From an uncultured Lachnospiraceae bacterium (GTDB lineage Bacteria; Bacillota; Clostridia; Lachnospirales; Lachnospiraceae): DNA of 59,303 nt. The position numbers and the translations under genes are program-made. The first letter of the stretch is position 1; each line of letters begins with the position of its first letter. The notes beneath the pieces are model-generated. The model was not told the origin of the DNA and did not search any database. It was given only the letters and a program-made list of their open reading frames with translations. Location: positions 8,210-67,512 of the forward strand of contig CAJTJZ010000015.1 in assembly GCA_910576895.1 (NCBI GenBank), given 5' to 3'. Below are positions 1 to 9,197 of the stretch, piece by piece.

Positions 1-672
1 GTAAAGGCAAGTGATGATGGATGTAATGCGGCGGGAGGAAATGATGGAAGCGGCTTTGAGGGACATGAAGAAGATCCATTTGCAGTAAATGAAGATAGTT
101 ATATTAAAATTTCTGGAGGAATGATTACAATAAATTCAGAAGGTGATGGAATAGATTCTAATGGAAATCTTTTGATATCTGGTGGTACTATTTTTGTATC
201 AGGACCAACCAATCAAGGAAATGGTGCATTGGATTATAATGGTGAAGGTACGATTACAGGTGGTATTGTAGTAGCAGCAGGAGCAGGCGGTATGGAACAA
301 AATTTTGGCGAAAATTCCACACAAGGTTCTATGCTTATAAATGCATCTACTACACAAACAAAAGCTGTGATTTTAAAAAATCAAAAAGGAGAAGAACTGT
401 TATCTTATTTACCAGAAAAATCATATAGTTCTGTTGTAATTAGCTGTCCTGAAATAAAAAAAGGAGAAAGCTATGAAGTAACTTTAGGAGAGGAAACAGT
501 TACAATAGAGATGACAGATTTGATCTATGGAACAGGAAATATGATGGGACATGGAGGACATAATGGAATGAATGGCAGAGGCAATGGAGGAATGAGAAAA
601 CCTGATGGAAATGAAATACCACCAAAAGAAAGAATGGAAAATAAAAAGGATTTTGAAAATCAATCAATATAG
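1..672 (+). CDS. C-terminal part of a glycine-rich carbohydrate-binding (DUF4353-like) surface protein
   Basis: The reading frame is open from base 1, so the start lies upstream of the window. The visible 223 residues are rich in Gly, Asp and Asn and show repeating short strands of the type SGGxxxxxSxGDGIDSNG, as in parallel beta-helix carbohydrate-binding domains of the DUF4353 family. A tail follows that is rich in Gly, Met and His (about residues 180-200 of the visible part) and ends in a charged stretch with no sortase motif or C-terminal membrane segment. Such proteins are usually exported and are often found near CotH-type genes in Clostridia, but no neighbour is visible to confirm that. 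The family call comes from sequence style, not from a search. Function beyond glycan binding is unknown. Confidence 0.6.
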   Translation, partial: VKASDDGCNAAGGNDGSGFEGHEEDPFAVNEDSYIKISGGMITINSEGDGIDSNGNLLISGGTIFVSGPTNQGNGALDYNGEGTITGGIVVAAGAGGMEQNFGENSTQGSMLINASTTQTKAVILKNQKGEELLSYLPEKSYSSVVISCPEIKKGESYEVTLGEETVTIEMTDLIYGTGNMMGHGGHNGMNGRGNGGMRKPDGNEIPPKERMENKKDFENQSI

Positions 673-705
673 AATAGAAAATAAAAAGATTATGATGATT
701 TCTTG

Positions 706-735
706 TTGAAAGGGAATAGAAGAGTATGCTATAAT
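706..735 (+). promoter_or_regulatory. sigma-A-type promoter for pyrE
   Basis: TTGAAA (706-711) and a perfect TATAAT (730-735) are separated by 18 bases. Transcription would start near 742, giving a leader of about 95 bases that contains the palindrome at 766-800. Confidence 0.55.
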
Positions 736-765
736 AATTTGGAACTTTTGTTGCATCTTTTAAAT

Positions 766-800
766 TATATTGGTGGTCAAGCTTTTCGATCGCTAGTATA
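766..800 (+). repeat. 35-bp palindromic repeat, copy A, in the pyrE leader
   Basis: Left arm TATATTGGTGGTC and right arm GATCGCTAGTATA flank a 9-base T-rich loop. It shares arm sequence, length and loop type with copies at 22561, 47901 and 48790. Here it sits between the pyrE promoter and ribosome binding site, and a short T-run (ATTTTT) follows a few bases later, so it could attenuate transcription. Confidence 0.7.
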
Positions 801-837
801 ACTGAAATTTTTAGTATTAAGGAGGAAAATTGAGAGT

Positions 838-1512
838 ATGGAACATTATAAAGAAGAATTTATTGAGTTTATGTTAGACTGTAATGTACTAAAATTTGGA
901 GATTTTGTAACAAAAAGCGGAAGAAATACGCCATTCTTTATCAATGCTGGCTTTTATCGTACTGGTACACAGCTTCGGCGACTTGGTTCTTATTATGCAA
1001 AAGCAATTGTTGAAAAATATGGAACGGATTTTGATGTTTTATTTGGACCTGCCTATAAAGGGATTCCATTAAGTGTAGCTACAACCATGGCAATAAGCGA
1101 AGAGTATAAAAAGGATATTCGCTATTGCTCCAATCGAAAAGAAATCAAAGATCATGGAGAAAAAGGAATTTTACTTGGCGGTCCAATTGAGGACGGAGAT
1201 AAGGTTGTAATTATTGAAGATGTTACAACAGCAGGAACTTCTATTAGAGAAACCATGCCAATTTTAAAAGCACAGGGAAATATAGAAGTAATTGGTCTTG
1301 TAGTATCTGTGGATCGTATGGAACGTGGACAGGGAGAAAAAGATGCATTAAAAGAAATAGAAGAAACATATGATATAAAATCAACAGCAATTGTAACAAT
1401 GGAGGAAGTAGTAGAGCATTTATATCAGTGTTCTTATCAGGGTAATATTGTAATTGATGATATTTTGAAAAAAGCAATTGATGAATATTATCAGCAATAT
1501 GGTGCAAAGTAA
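838..1512 (+). CDS. pyrE: orotate phosphoribosyltransferase
   Basis: This 224-residue cytoplasmic enzyme would transfer the phosphoribosyl group of PRPP to orotate to make OMP, the fifth step of de novo pyrimidine synthesis. The PRPP-binding motif VVIIEDVTTAGTS lies at about residues 122-134, the phosphate loop GPAYKGIPL at about 71-79, and the mobile catalytic loop with RKEIKDHGEKG at about 100-110. Length is typical of the Clostridial form. The ATG follows an AAGGAGG site with good spacing. The gene stands apart from other pyr genes here and is followed by a small membrane peptide gene. A palindromic hairpin in its leader may influence expression; no PyrR-type leader was recognised. Confidence 0.95.
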   Translation: MEHYKEEFIEFMLDCNVLKFGDFVTKSGRNTPFFINAGFYRTGTQLRRLGSYYAKAIVEKYGTDFDVLFGPAYKGIPLSVATTMAISEEYKKDIRYCSNRKEIKDHGEKGILLGGPIEDGDKVVIIEDVTTAGTSIRETMPILKAQGNIEVIGLVVSVDRMERGQGEKDALKEIEETYDIKSTAIVTMEEVVEHLYQCSYQGNIVIDDILKKAIDEYYQQYGAK

Positions 1513-1576
1513 AGAATTGTCATAGAACAAATCCTAAGTGCAAAAATTTTTTCATTGATTGCAGAAGGGAGGAAAA

Positions 1577-1726
1577 ATGGAAAAGGTTTATAAAACGATG
1601 AAGGGTACAGGAGTTGGAAATATTGTTGTTGGAATTATTATTCTTTTAACGGGAATAGCAGCAGGAATTTTATTAATTATTAGTGGTTCTGCTTTAATAC
1701 GACAAAAAAAGAAATTGACATTTTGA
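1577..1726 (+). CDS. small membrane protein, 49 aa
   Basis: A short frame starts at ATG 1577 just after GGGAGG. After a basic N-terminus (MEKVYKTMKG) there is one long hydrophobic segment, residues about 15-41, with many Ile, Leu and Gly, then a basic tail RQKKK. This is the layout of a single-pass membrane peptide. It follows pyrE by 64 bases and is probably co-transcribed, with a terminator at 1749-1779 after it. I do not recognise a family and assign no function. The strong ribosome binding site and clean topology argue that it is real. Confidence 0.6.
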   Translation: MEKVYKTMKGTGVGNIVVGIIILLTGIAAGILLIISGSALIRQKKKLTF

Positions 1727-1748
1727 TAAAATTAAATGGATTCATCAG

Positions 1749-1779
1749 AATCTTTTGATGCAGTAAACAAAAGATTTTT
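1749..1779 (+). terminator. rho-independent terminator after pyrE and the small membrane gene
   Basis: AATCTTTTG (1749-1757) pairs perfectly with CAAAAGATT (1768-1776), followed by further T residues. Confidence 0.7.
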
Positions 1780-1796
1780 ATAAAAACAAAATAAAA

Positions 1797-1866
1797 GTTG
1801 TCACATAAAATATTATAAAGATATGATATTATATCACAAATAATATTCTTTATGTGACAGCTTTTT
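1797..1866. terminator. long imperfect hairpin between convergent genes, probable bidirectional terminator
   Basis: GTTGTCACATAAA near 1797 pairs with TTTATGTGACAGC ending at 1861. The middle, with TGATAT and ATATCA, is also self-complementary. A T-run follows on the plus strand and an A-rich stretch precedes on the left, so it can serve pyrE read-through and the chemoreceptor gene on the other strand. Its length (65 bases) also resembles a small mobile palindrome. Confidence 0.55.
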
Positions 1867-1887
1867 AACATATAATAACAGTTTTTA

Positions 1888-3345
1888 CTACTCTAATACA
1901 TTTGCCAATTGATCTACATTATTTTTTACATTTTCCATAGATTTTAATATCTCTGATATGCCGGTTGCCTGTGTTTCTGTAAATGTACTGATTTCTGCTG
2001 TATTTTTTACAGAACTTTGTGAAATACTCTCTACTTGTTTCATTGCATTTAAAAGCTGCTCTTTTAATCCAATAATATTTGTTAATTCTTCTTTCAGTAC
2101 TTTTGTAACAGAAATAACTTCTTCTGAAGAATTTAACATATTTTTAAATATTTTTACAGTATCATTTAATTTTTCATTAGATTCTTTTACCACCACGTTA
2201 TTATAATCAATGATTTTATTTGTTTCTTCAACTGTATTAACAATATCTTTTAAAATTGTATCAATTTTTTGTGTTGCAGCTGCCGATTCAGAAGAAAGAG
2301 AATTAATTTCATCTGCTACTACTGCAAAGCCTTTGCCTGCTTCTCCTGCACGAGCTGCTTCAATTGCGGCATTTAATGCAAGCAGATTTGTCTGTTCTGC
2401 AATTTGTCCAATACTTTCAATAATTTCACCAATTGATGTTGATTTTTGTGCTAATAATATAATTCCTTCTGATGCCGTTTTTGTAGACTTAATATTTTCA
2501 TCAAATTGATTGGAAAGCTCATGAATTGCTATAATTCCTTTATCATTCTTTTCTTTTAATGCTTGTATATTTTCAATCGTTTGTTCTACTTGTTCTTCCG
2601 ATTGAGTAATTTTATTACTTAATTCATGAAAAATATCAATGCTATTTTCTACTTGCTCAATTTGCTGATTTGCACTACTAGATATTTCTTCTGTTGATGC
2701 TACAATCTCTGTTGTACTTTCTTCAAAATTATGTAGAGAATCATAAATGATTGCTGAAGACTGTTGTAATCCTTCAAATGCTCCACGAACATTTGAAATT
2801 AGTTTTTCTCCCTTTTGTTCTTTTTCTTCTATTGTTATAAATAAAGAAATTGTTCTTTTTACTACCAATACAGCAACAAGAATTGCAAGAATATACACCA
2901 TAAATACAAAAATCCAAATAGGGATTGTATACATTGCCATGTAAGCTTTGGAAAATACGAACATTGCAATAACATTTGGTATAATTGTCATCACGGTACA
3001 TACTGCTATTACGGATAGATTATAATAAGCAACAGCCAAAAAAAGTACAAGAAAATATGCCTCTGCCATTGCACCAAAACAACCCGGTGTTCCAATCACA
3101 ATGGTAACAGCACCCATCAATGGCAAAACAGAAATATAAAAATACTTTGCATATTTTCCAAGGCTTTTCTCAAAAATTCTAATCAAAAGACTACATGCTG
3201 TCATAGTTAAAGCAATACTATCTTTGATTGCTCCTCCATTAAACAATAATACATATACAAAAGCAACAATAGGAATTGCTAATAAAAATAAAAACATGAT
3301 AAAATTCATTCGTTTTTCTTCATTTTTTAAAATATCTAAATCCAT
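1888..3345 (-). CDS. methyl-accepting chemotaxis protein without an obvious HAMP domain
   Basis: The 485-residue protein has an N-terminal membrane region of about six hydrophobic segments (residues ~12-165) with very short loops. A cytoplasmic coiled-coil signalling domain follows from about residue 190 to the end. The hairpin tip carries the invariant MCP motif with NAAIEAARAGEAGKG at about residues 320-345, the part that contacts CheA and CheW. There is no large extracellular ligand domain and no clear HAMP module, so the signal is probably sensed in or at the membrane. The ATG follows GGAGG. No che or flagellar genes are nearby, so it is an orphan receptor in this window. The ligand cannot be inferred. 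Confidence 0.9.
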   Translation of the reverse strand: MDLDILKNEEKRMNFIMFLFLLAIPIVAFVYVLLFNGGAIKDSIALTMTACSLLIRIFEKSLGKYAKYFYISVLPLMGAVTIVIGTPGCFGAMAEAYFLVLFLAVAYYNLSVIAVCTVMTIIPNVIAMFVFSKAYMAMYTIPIWIFVFMVYILAILVAVLVVKRTISLFITIEEKEQKGEKLISNVRGAFEGLQQSSAIIYDSLHNFEESTTEIVASTEEISSSANQQIEQVENSIDIFHELSNKITQSEEQVEQTIENIQALKEKNDKGIIAIHELSNQFDENIKSTKTASEGIILLAQKSTSIGEIIESIGQIAEQTNLLALNAAIEAARAGEAGKGFAVVADEINSLSSESAAATQKIDTILKDIVNTVEETNKIIDYNNVVVKESNEKLNDTVKIFKNMLNSSEEVISVTKVLKEELTNIIGLKEQLLNAMKQVESISQSSVKNTAEISTFTETQATGISEILKSMENVKNNVDQLANVLE

Positions 3346-3731
3346 AAAAACACACCTCCATAGTTTAAAAATATAAGTAATTTTTCTTTATTATTATTAT
3401 TTTATATTAAAATCATTATATTGTCTACATAAATTTTCGTACTTTCGGAAGAAGGGACTTTTTCAGAATAAATCTAAGCATTTAAGCAGAAAGATCTTTT
3501 GGAGATCGAACATAAGATATGAAATTATGATTATAACAGTTTATATTAAATAATAAAAAAATATGAATTTAAATAATTAATATATTAATTTTGATTAAAG
3601 AGATAGTTTAATATTTTTTCTGCTAAATTAAGAAAAGGTTTCAATTAGAAAATGCTAAAAACAGATACAAGTAACAGAAACGTTCCTATCAAAAAATTAA
3701 ATAAAAACTATTAAAAGGTATTAATTAGGTC
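3346..3731. other. AT-rich intergenic region between the divergent chemoreceptor and Tad-like operons
   Basis: About 600 bases separate the two genes. I see no credible small gene in it. The right part holds the Tad-like promoter and a leader of about 200 bases. In that leader, GAAATACAATA (near 3787) can pair at long range with TATTGTATTTC (near 3858), so the transcript may be structured. No known riboswitch was recognised. Confidence 0.4.
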
Positions 3732-3760
3732 TTTACAAATGACAAAAAATCCGTTATAGT
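3732..3760 (+). promoter_or_regulatory. promoter of the Tad-like operon
   Basis: TTTACA (3732-3737) and TATAGT (3755-3760) are 17 bases apart. It is the only good promoter before the gene run 3960-14585 and gives a leader of roughly 190 bases. Confidence 0.6.
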
Positions 3761-3959
3761 AAGAACACGCTTGTAAAAGCAATCTTGAAATACAATAAAA
3801 ATATTTTATTATATCTAATTCGATGAAAGTTCTTTTCCTTGTATAAGGTGTCAATTTATATTGTATTTCTTATCCATGTTATTGATTAAATTTTTGTGAT
3901 TTATTTTGTGGAGGTGATTAATAGTTCAAAAAGAAAAAAGAAAAGACTCTGAAAAGAAA

Positions 3960-4640
3960 ATGACAGGAATTGTTTTTATTGGAGAGCATTGTTTTGATTT
4001 AGTGATTTCAGCGGCTGGGATTTTAGCAAAAATGGGACATATCCTATCTATCATTGATGCAAGTCTTACAGGAGAATTATTTTCTGTTTTATCAGGTTAT
4101 GGCGGCAGAACAGAAAGAGTCTTGTCATTTCGTCAAACAGATTATATTCTTTGTAACAAACAAGAGGAATTAAAGGAATTTTTATTGCTTTCTTGTCAAA
4201 AATCATTAGCAAAACAGTGGATTTATACAGATATAAAAGGATTTTTACAACAAAGAGAAATGTATAAAGAGTATAAAAAAATTGTTTTTGCAGATTCTTT
4301 TTTTCATTCTATTAAGGATATGCTTTCTTTCGTAAAACAAAAGGAATTTTATGCAGAATTACTAATATTACGTGGTCTTCCAACAAAGAAAATTACATTT
4401 TCTTATCTTTGCAGAGTCTATCAAAAAGAATTTCAGGTATTTAAAGAAATTTTAGAGCTTCCATGGGCAGAAGAAGATTTGGAATATCGAGTACGATTAG
4501 AATATGAACCAAGTCAGGGATTTTCCAAATTATCAGAGGGATATCATAGTGCTGTTGTACAAATTTGTATGGAAGCAGAAGAATATAAGGGGGTGGAACT
4601 AAAAAAGATTTTTCGTACTTTTGAAAAAAATACAAGATAA
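3960..4640 (+). CDS. unknown cytoplasmic protein, first gene of the Tad-like operon
   Basis: I do not recognise a family. The 226-residue protein begins with a hydrophobic strand and helix (GIVFIGEHCFDLVISAAGILAKMG) split by small residues, like the first strand and helix of a Rossmann or P-loop fold, but it lacks a Walker A lysine motif. There is no signal peptide or clear membrane segment. Its place directly before a CpaE/MinD-like gene suggests a degenerate ATPase-like partner in machine localisation, which is inference only. The start is unsure: the ATG at 3960 has a weak ribosome site, while a near-perfect GGAGGTGAT at 3910-3918 sits six bases before an in-frame ATA at 3921, which would add 13 residues. 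Confidence 0.7.
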   Translation: MTGIVFIGEHCFDLVISAAGILAKMGHILSIIDASLTGELFSVLSGYGGRTERVLSFRQTDYILCNKQEELKEFLLLSCQKSLAKQWIYTDIKGFLQQREMYKEYKKIVFADSFFHSIKDMLSFVKQKEFYAELLILRGLPTKKITFSYLCRVYQKEFQVFKEILELPWAEEDLEYRVRLEYEPSQGFSKLSEGYHSAVVQICMEAEEYKGVELKKIFRTFEKNTR

Positions 4641-4660
4641 ATATAAAGAGGGGGCAAAGT

Positions 4661-5494
4661 ATGCAGATTGCATTTTGGGGAAATTCCAGAGGAAAGGCAG
4701 GGATTACTAGTAATATAGCGGCGATTAGCACCTTTATGGCACTGGAAATGCAGATAAAAATTGTATTATTTGAAAATCATTTTAATTTGAACAATCTTGA
4801 AAATGGTTTTTTGGAAAATTCCTATGATGATTTTGTTATGGAATCACCTTTTTATTATCATCATTTAGGAATTGATCAGGTAATGAAACGACTTGATTCT
4901 CATATAAGGATTCAAGAAGTAATTAAAGATGCAGCACTAGAACCAATAACAGAAAAATTATTTTATATACCACAAAGCAATACAGGAAATAAAGAGGTTT
5001 TTGAATATGAATTAAATCAAATTTTAGAGGTTTTATTAAAAGAATTAGGAAAATTTGCACAAATAGTATTTGTTGATACAGCAGTATCGGATAATTTAAC
5101 AACAAAGACAATTTTAGATACAGCAGATTTTATTGTGATGAATTTATGTCAAGATCCCTTTCTTCTTATGGATTGTTTTCGCCGATTTCATTCTATTAGA
5201 AAAAAATGTATATATCTCTTAGGTAATTATGATCGTTATTCAAGGTATACAATTAAATATGTTATGAGAAAATTTGAAATACCAAAAGAAAGAATTGCAG
5301 TCATTCCTTATAATACAGGTTTTAAAGATGCATTATCACTTGGAAGATTAGTAGCATTTTTATCAAGAAATATGCTATGTTCAAAACAAGATGAGAATTA
5401 TTATTTTATAAAAGAATTAAAACGTGCTTGCAAAATAGTATATAACTTGGTATGTCAGAACAAGGAGGGAAGTATTGATACCGCTGTTTCATAA
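4661..5494 (+). CDS. CpaE/TadZ-like (MinD superfamily) P-loop protein
   Basis: The 277-residue soluble protein starts MQIAFWGNSRGKAGITSN, a form of the deviant Walker A of the MinD/ParA/CpaE group (lysine at residue 12) in which the usual GG-GK pattern is altered. A second strand ending in VLFENH and a Walker-B-like stretch IVFVDTAVSDN (about residues 143-153) follow. These features place it with CpaE/TadZ proteins, which position Flp/Tad pilus machines in the cell. Whether it still hydrolyses ATP is uncertain. ATG 4661 follows GAGGGGG. The coding end overlaps the next gene, a CpaF-type ATPase, by 20 bases, which suggests translational coupling and a shared role. Confidence 0.65.
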   Translation: MQIAFWGNSRGKAGITSNIAAISTFMALEMQIKIVLFENHFNLNNLENGFLENSYDDFVMESPFYYHHLGIDQVMKRLDSHIRIQEVIKDAALEPITEKLFYIPQSNTGNKEVFEYELNQILEVLLKELGKFAQIVFVDTAVSDNLTTKTILDTADFIVMNLCQDPFLLMDCFRRFHSIRKKCIYLLGNYDRYSRYTIKYVMRKFEIPKERIAVIPYNTGFKDALSLGRLVAFLSRNMLCSKQDENYYFIKELKRACKIVYNLVCQNKEGSIDTAVS

Positions 5495-7274
5495 AAGGAT
5501 AGATAAAAAGAAAGGAAATGTTTATAAAAAAGAACAAGAAGAAAAAGAGCAGGAAAATCAGTTTTTGGGCAGGGAATTTTTTAATGTAGTAAAGAAATGG
5601 TCAAATTTGCCGCAAACCTTTTATTCTATGGAGGAAATTTTACAGGGAATTCGAGATGATTTTACAAAGTTGCTTCGGACAAATGTATTTGAAAGTGGAT
5701 TAAATCAAAATGAAATTGAAAAGCGATTAAATCAAAAAAAACAGTTGCGAAAAGCACTGCGTGAATGTGCCTATGGAGATATTAATTCTAAAGTTTTTGT
5801 AAAGGGATATATTAAAGAACTGCTTTTATCAAGATATTATGTAACATCTGAAAATATTGAAAAACTAATCCCATTTTCTAATATTAATTATCTAACAGCA
5901 AGAGAACAGTTTGATATTATGTTATATGAGTATCAAAAAAGATGTGGTATGGAAGCAATGGCAGAATTCATTCAGGATTTTCATTTAGAACAGGGAAAGT
6001 TAAATGAAAAGGGACAACAATATTATGAAATATCTTGTGAAGATATCTATGAATCTTATTATCAATCGGGATATGGCAATGTATCATTTTATGATAAGTT
6101 AGAAATTTTAACACAAAGAGTTTATTCCTCTTATAAAGGAAATGGTGTGATTGATGAAATCAGGGATATGCATATTGATGGAATTAGTGCTGGTGTATCT
6201 GGGATTCCAGAAAGCTTTGATACAAGAAATTTGCCAGAGGGACTTCCTTGTTCTTATGATAGTATTTGGATATTTTTTCGTGGAAAATCCATTCATTTGT
6301 CTTTTTTAAGCTTTGGAAGCTATAAAGAATTGATGCGTGTATGTAAAAATATTTATCGTTATAATAATCCTGGGCAGCTTTCAGAAGTAAAAGGATATAC
6401 TGTAAATGAGATGAAAGACGGATCTAGAATTGCTGTTGCAAGACCACCATTTTCAGAAAGTTGGGTTTTATTTTTAAGAAAGTTTGATTCTGTATTGCAG
6501 CAGGATATTCATTTGCTTATTACAGATAAAAATAATGAACTTCCTATTACTTTTATGAAATGGCTGATACAAGGGGAACGTGTGATTGCTGTGACAGGGG
6601 AACAGGGTTCTGGAAAAACAACACTTTTAATGTCTTTAATTGGTTATATCAATCCAGCATATAATTTGCGGATTCAAGAAATGTCATTTGAACTTCATCT
6701 TAGAAAAATTTATCCTGAGAGAAATATTGTGACATTTCGTGAAACTAATTCAATTTCTGGACAGGAGGGATTAGATTTCCAAAAGAAGACAGATGGTTCT
6801 GTAAATATCTTAGGAGAAGTAGCAACAGCAGAAGTATCTTCTTGGATGATCCAAATGGCACAAATAGCCAGTCTATTTACATTATTTACACACCATGCCA
6901 AAACAGTACATAATCTTATTGCAGGTATGAGAAATGCTTTACTTAAAGAAGGAGGATTTCAAAACGAAAGAATTGCAGCAGAACAAGTAGCAGATTGTAT
7001 TAACTATGATATTCATATGAAAAAGAAAACAGATGGACATCGCTATATTGAACGGATTACAGAAATTGTTCCTGATAAAGAAAGGATTTATGAGGCAAGG
7101 GATTTGATTGTATGGGAAGATGGGCAGTATGTTTGTAAAGATGAAATAAGTGAAAGTGGAAAAGCAGCACTGGAAGGAATCTATACCATAGATCAAAGAA
7201 AGGAATTTGAACAATTTTTAGGAAATTGGAAACAAGGAATGGGAGGTGGAAATGAAAAAATTAAAACTATATAA
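5475..7274 (+). CDS. CpaF/TadA-type secretion ATPase
   Basis: The 599-residue protein is a member of the type II/IV secretion ATPase family that powers Tad pili. Walker A GEQGSGKTT lies at residues 375-383 (lysine 381). Downstream come NILGEVATAEV at about 438-448, matching the family's LGExR Walker B, and THHAKT at about 472-477, matching the conserved sTxHAns histidine box. The first third is a helical region without recognised motifs, longer than in simple TadA proteins. The start is a TTG at 5475 with AAGGAGG six bases upstream, inside the end of the previous gene. The following membrane gene overlaps by 23 bases. Motif order and context make the call firm; what is exported is unknown. 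Confidence 0.88.
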   Translation: MIPLFHKRIDKKKGNVYKKEQEEKEQENQFLGREFFNVVKKWSNLPQTFYSMEEILQGIRDDFTKLLRTNVFESGLNQNEIEKRLNQKKQLRKALRECAYGDINSKVFVKGYIKELLLSRYYVTSENIEKLIPFSNINYLTAREQFDIMLYEYQKRCGMEAMAEFIQDFHLEQGKLNEKGQQYYEISCEDIYESYYQSGYGNVSFYDKLEILTQRVYSSYKGNGVIDEIRDMHIDGISAGVSGIPESFDTRNLPEGLPCSYDSIWIFFRGKSIHLSFLSFGSYKELMRVCKNIYRYNNPGQLSEVKGYTVNEMKDGSRIAVARPPFSESWVLFLRKFDSVLQQDIHLLITDKNNELPITFMKWLIQGERVIAVTGEQGSGKTTLLMSLIGYINPAYNLRIQEMSFELHLRKIYPERNIVTFRETNSISGQEGLDFQKKTDGSVNILGEVATAEVSSWMIQMAQIASLFTLFTHHAKTVHNLIAGMRNALLKEGGFQNERIAAEQVADCINYDIHMKKKTDGHRYIERITEIVPDKERIYEARDLIVWEDGQYVCKDEISESGKAALEGIYTIDQRKEFEQFLGNWKQGMGGGNEKIKTI

Positions 7275-9150
7275 AAATCAATTTTTTGTTTTTTTATATC
7301 GCTGTTTATGGAAAAATTATTTTATGGTGCGATATTTATCGAAGATTAGAAAAATATATGAAATTTTATCGCCTGCGGAAGATTATGATATGATGGTAAA
7401 AACAATGCATATTGTGATGAAAAATCTTTTGATAACAATGCTCTTGTTTTTATTTTCATTTTCTTTAAAAGGAAGCAATACATATCACTATATCTTTATT
7501 CTTTGTATGATTTTTGTTTTTCAACAAGAGCTTTTATATCGAACAGTAAGCAGAGAAGAAAAAAGAATTTTAGTATTATTAGAAAAATATCTTGGAGATG
7601 TCAGACATTTTTTTCATGCAGGAGGAATGGTAGAAGAAGCAATTTATGATTCTATGGAAGATGCACCTGATTTATTAGTACCTCATATTATGAAAATATA
7701 TCATATACTTCAATCAGAAGAAAAAGAAGAAGTAGAGAAGTATAAAGAAATAGCACCCAATAAATTTTTTCTGACATTTCTTGCTTTAAGTCAGATTACA
7801 TTAGAATATGGAGATACGATTCATAATGGTAGATCGGTTTTTCTGGATAATCTAAATTATCTAAAAAAAGAAGTCAATATTGAAATTTTAAAACGGGAAA
7901 AAATGCAGTATATTTTTTCTGGTCTTATCTTTTTAACAATTCTTCCTATCTTTTTTTTAAAAGCAGTAGAAAATTGGGGAATATCAAATTTGCCAGAATT
8001 AGAAAGATATTATCAGGGCGGATATGGGATTGTGATTAGTATTTTAATCTTTTTATTTACAGTATTATCTTATAGTGTTATTTCTCAACTGCGAGGAAAT
8101 TCAGATACTATTGTACAAGAAGAATCTTTTTATATAAAAAAAATATGCCAGATTCCTTTTGTTTATAGAAGAATAAAAAAATATATTTTTACACATCCAT
8201 TAAAAACTGCAAAAATAGAACAATTACTTTATCAAGCAGCAGAAAAAACAACCGTGCAGGAATTTATTTGTAAGCGTTTTTTGATTTTTTTATTTTCCTT
8301 GATAGCATTTACTTTTTTATCAGTTCAACTTACAAGTATTACAAAAGAAAATAAGATTCATTATGTTGGAGATTATACAGGTTCTTCTTTAACAACAACA
8401 GAGGATATTGAATCTTATCGGGAAATTTTAAAAAGTCTTTGTTATGATTTTAAAAAGGCAGATAACGAACTTTTAAAGGAAAAAATAATTTCTCATTTAA
8501 AGCTTCATTTTGAAGGATTATCAGAGCTTGTAATGGAAGAACTTGGAACGCAGGCAGCAGAACGTATTACAAATTATCAAAGGATTCATTATCATATTCT
8601 TTATTTTCTATTGTCTATCTTACTTGCATGGCTTCTTTCTTTTTTACCAACCGCACTTGCTATTTGCAGAAGATATTTTAGAAAATTAAATATGGAAGAT
8701 GAAGTGATGCAGTTACAATCTATTATTTTAATGTTGATTTATATTAAAAGAATGAATGTGGAAATTTTACTTGAATGGATGGAAAATTTTTCTGATATTT
8801 TTCGTGATCCATTGATTGAATGTGTGGATCACTTTTCCTATGATGAAGAACTGGCTTTAGAACGATTAAAAGAGCGAATACCATTTCTTCCTTTTGTAAG
8901 AATTGTAGAAGATTTAGAAGCATGTGATCGTCTTGGTGTGGAAGATGCATTTGATGAAATTGCAGGGCAAAGAGATTTTTTTGCAGATAAGAGAAAACAG
9001 GATAATGAGATTACATTAGCGAATAAGGGAGTGATTGCAAAAGCAGTTGCTTATATACCACTTATTATGCTTTTAGGTTTCTATTTAATTGTGCCATTTG
9101 TATTAGAAAGTATTGCTCAACTTATGAATTATATGGCAGATATGGCATAA
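7252..9150 (+). CDS. TadB-TadC-like fused type II secretion F-domain membrane protein
   Basis: The protein (632 residues from ATG 7252, GGAGG five bases upstream) has two similar halves. Each has a cytoplasmic helical stretch framed by hydrophobic segments: one at about residues 45-90, then a soluble helix bundle, then segments near 225-245 and 265-285; the second half repeats this with segments near 345-365, 445-470 and 600-625. This is the layout of TadB followed by TadC, the inner-membrane platform proteins of Tad pili, usually two genes of about 300 codons each. The C-terminal half (segment with ECVDHFSYDEELALERL and later the DFFADKRKQDNE helix) resembles TadC. The fusion is inferred from length, topology and position after the ATPase. 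Confidence 0.7.
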   Translation: MKKLKLYKNQFFVFLYRCLWKNYFMVRYLSKIRKIYEILSPAEDYDMMVKTMHIVMKNLLITMLLFLFSFSLKGSNTYHYIFILCMIFVFQQELLYRTVSREEKRILVLLEKYLGDVRHFFHAGGMVEEAIYDSMEDAPDLLVPHIMKIYHILQSEEKEEVEKYKEIAPNKFFLTFLALSQITLEYGDTIHNGRSVFLDNLNYLKKEVNIEILKREKMQYIFSGLIFLTILPIFFLKAVENWGISNLPELERYYQGGYGIVISILIFLFTVLSYSVISQLRGNSDTIVQEESFYIKKICQIPFVYRRIKKYIFTHPLKTAKIEQLLYQAAEKTTVQEFICKRFLIFLFSLIAFTFLSVQLTSITKENKIHYVGDYTGSSLTTTEDIESYREILKSLCYDFKKADNELLKEKIISHLKLHFEGLSELVMEELGTQAAERITNYQRIHYHILYFLLSILLAWLLSFLPTALAICRRYFRKLNMEDEVMQLQSIILMLIYIKRMNVEILLEWMENFSDIFRDPLIECVDHFSYDEELALERLKERIPFLPFVRIVEDLEACDRLGVEDAFDEIAGQRDFFADKRKQDNEITLANKGVIAKAVAYIPLIMLLGFYLIVPFVLESIAQLMNYMADMA

Positions 9151-9197
9151 ATGCAAAAATACTACGATTACAGTTATTTATAGTGAAAGTTATATTT

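Noticed and set aside
3361..3731. Riboswitch in the leader before the Tad-like operon
   Set aside because: No known aptamer core such as that of cyclic-di-GMP was recognised; only weak long-range pairing is visible.
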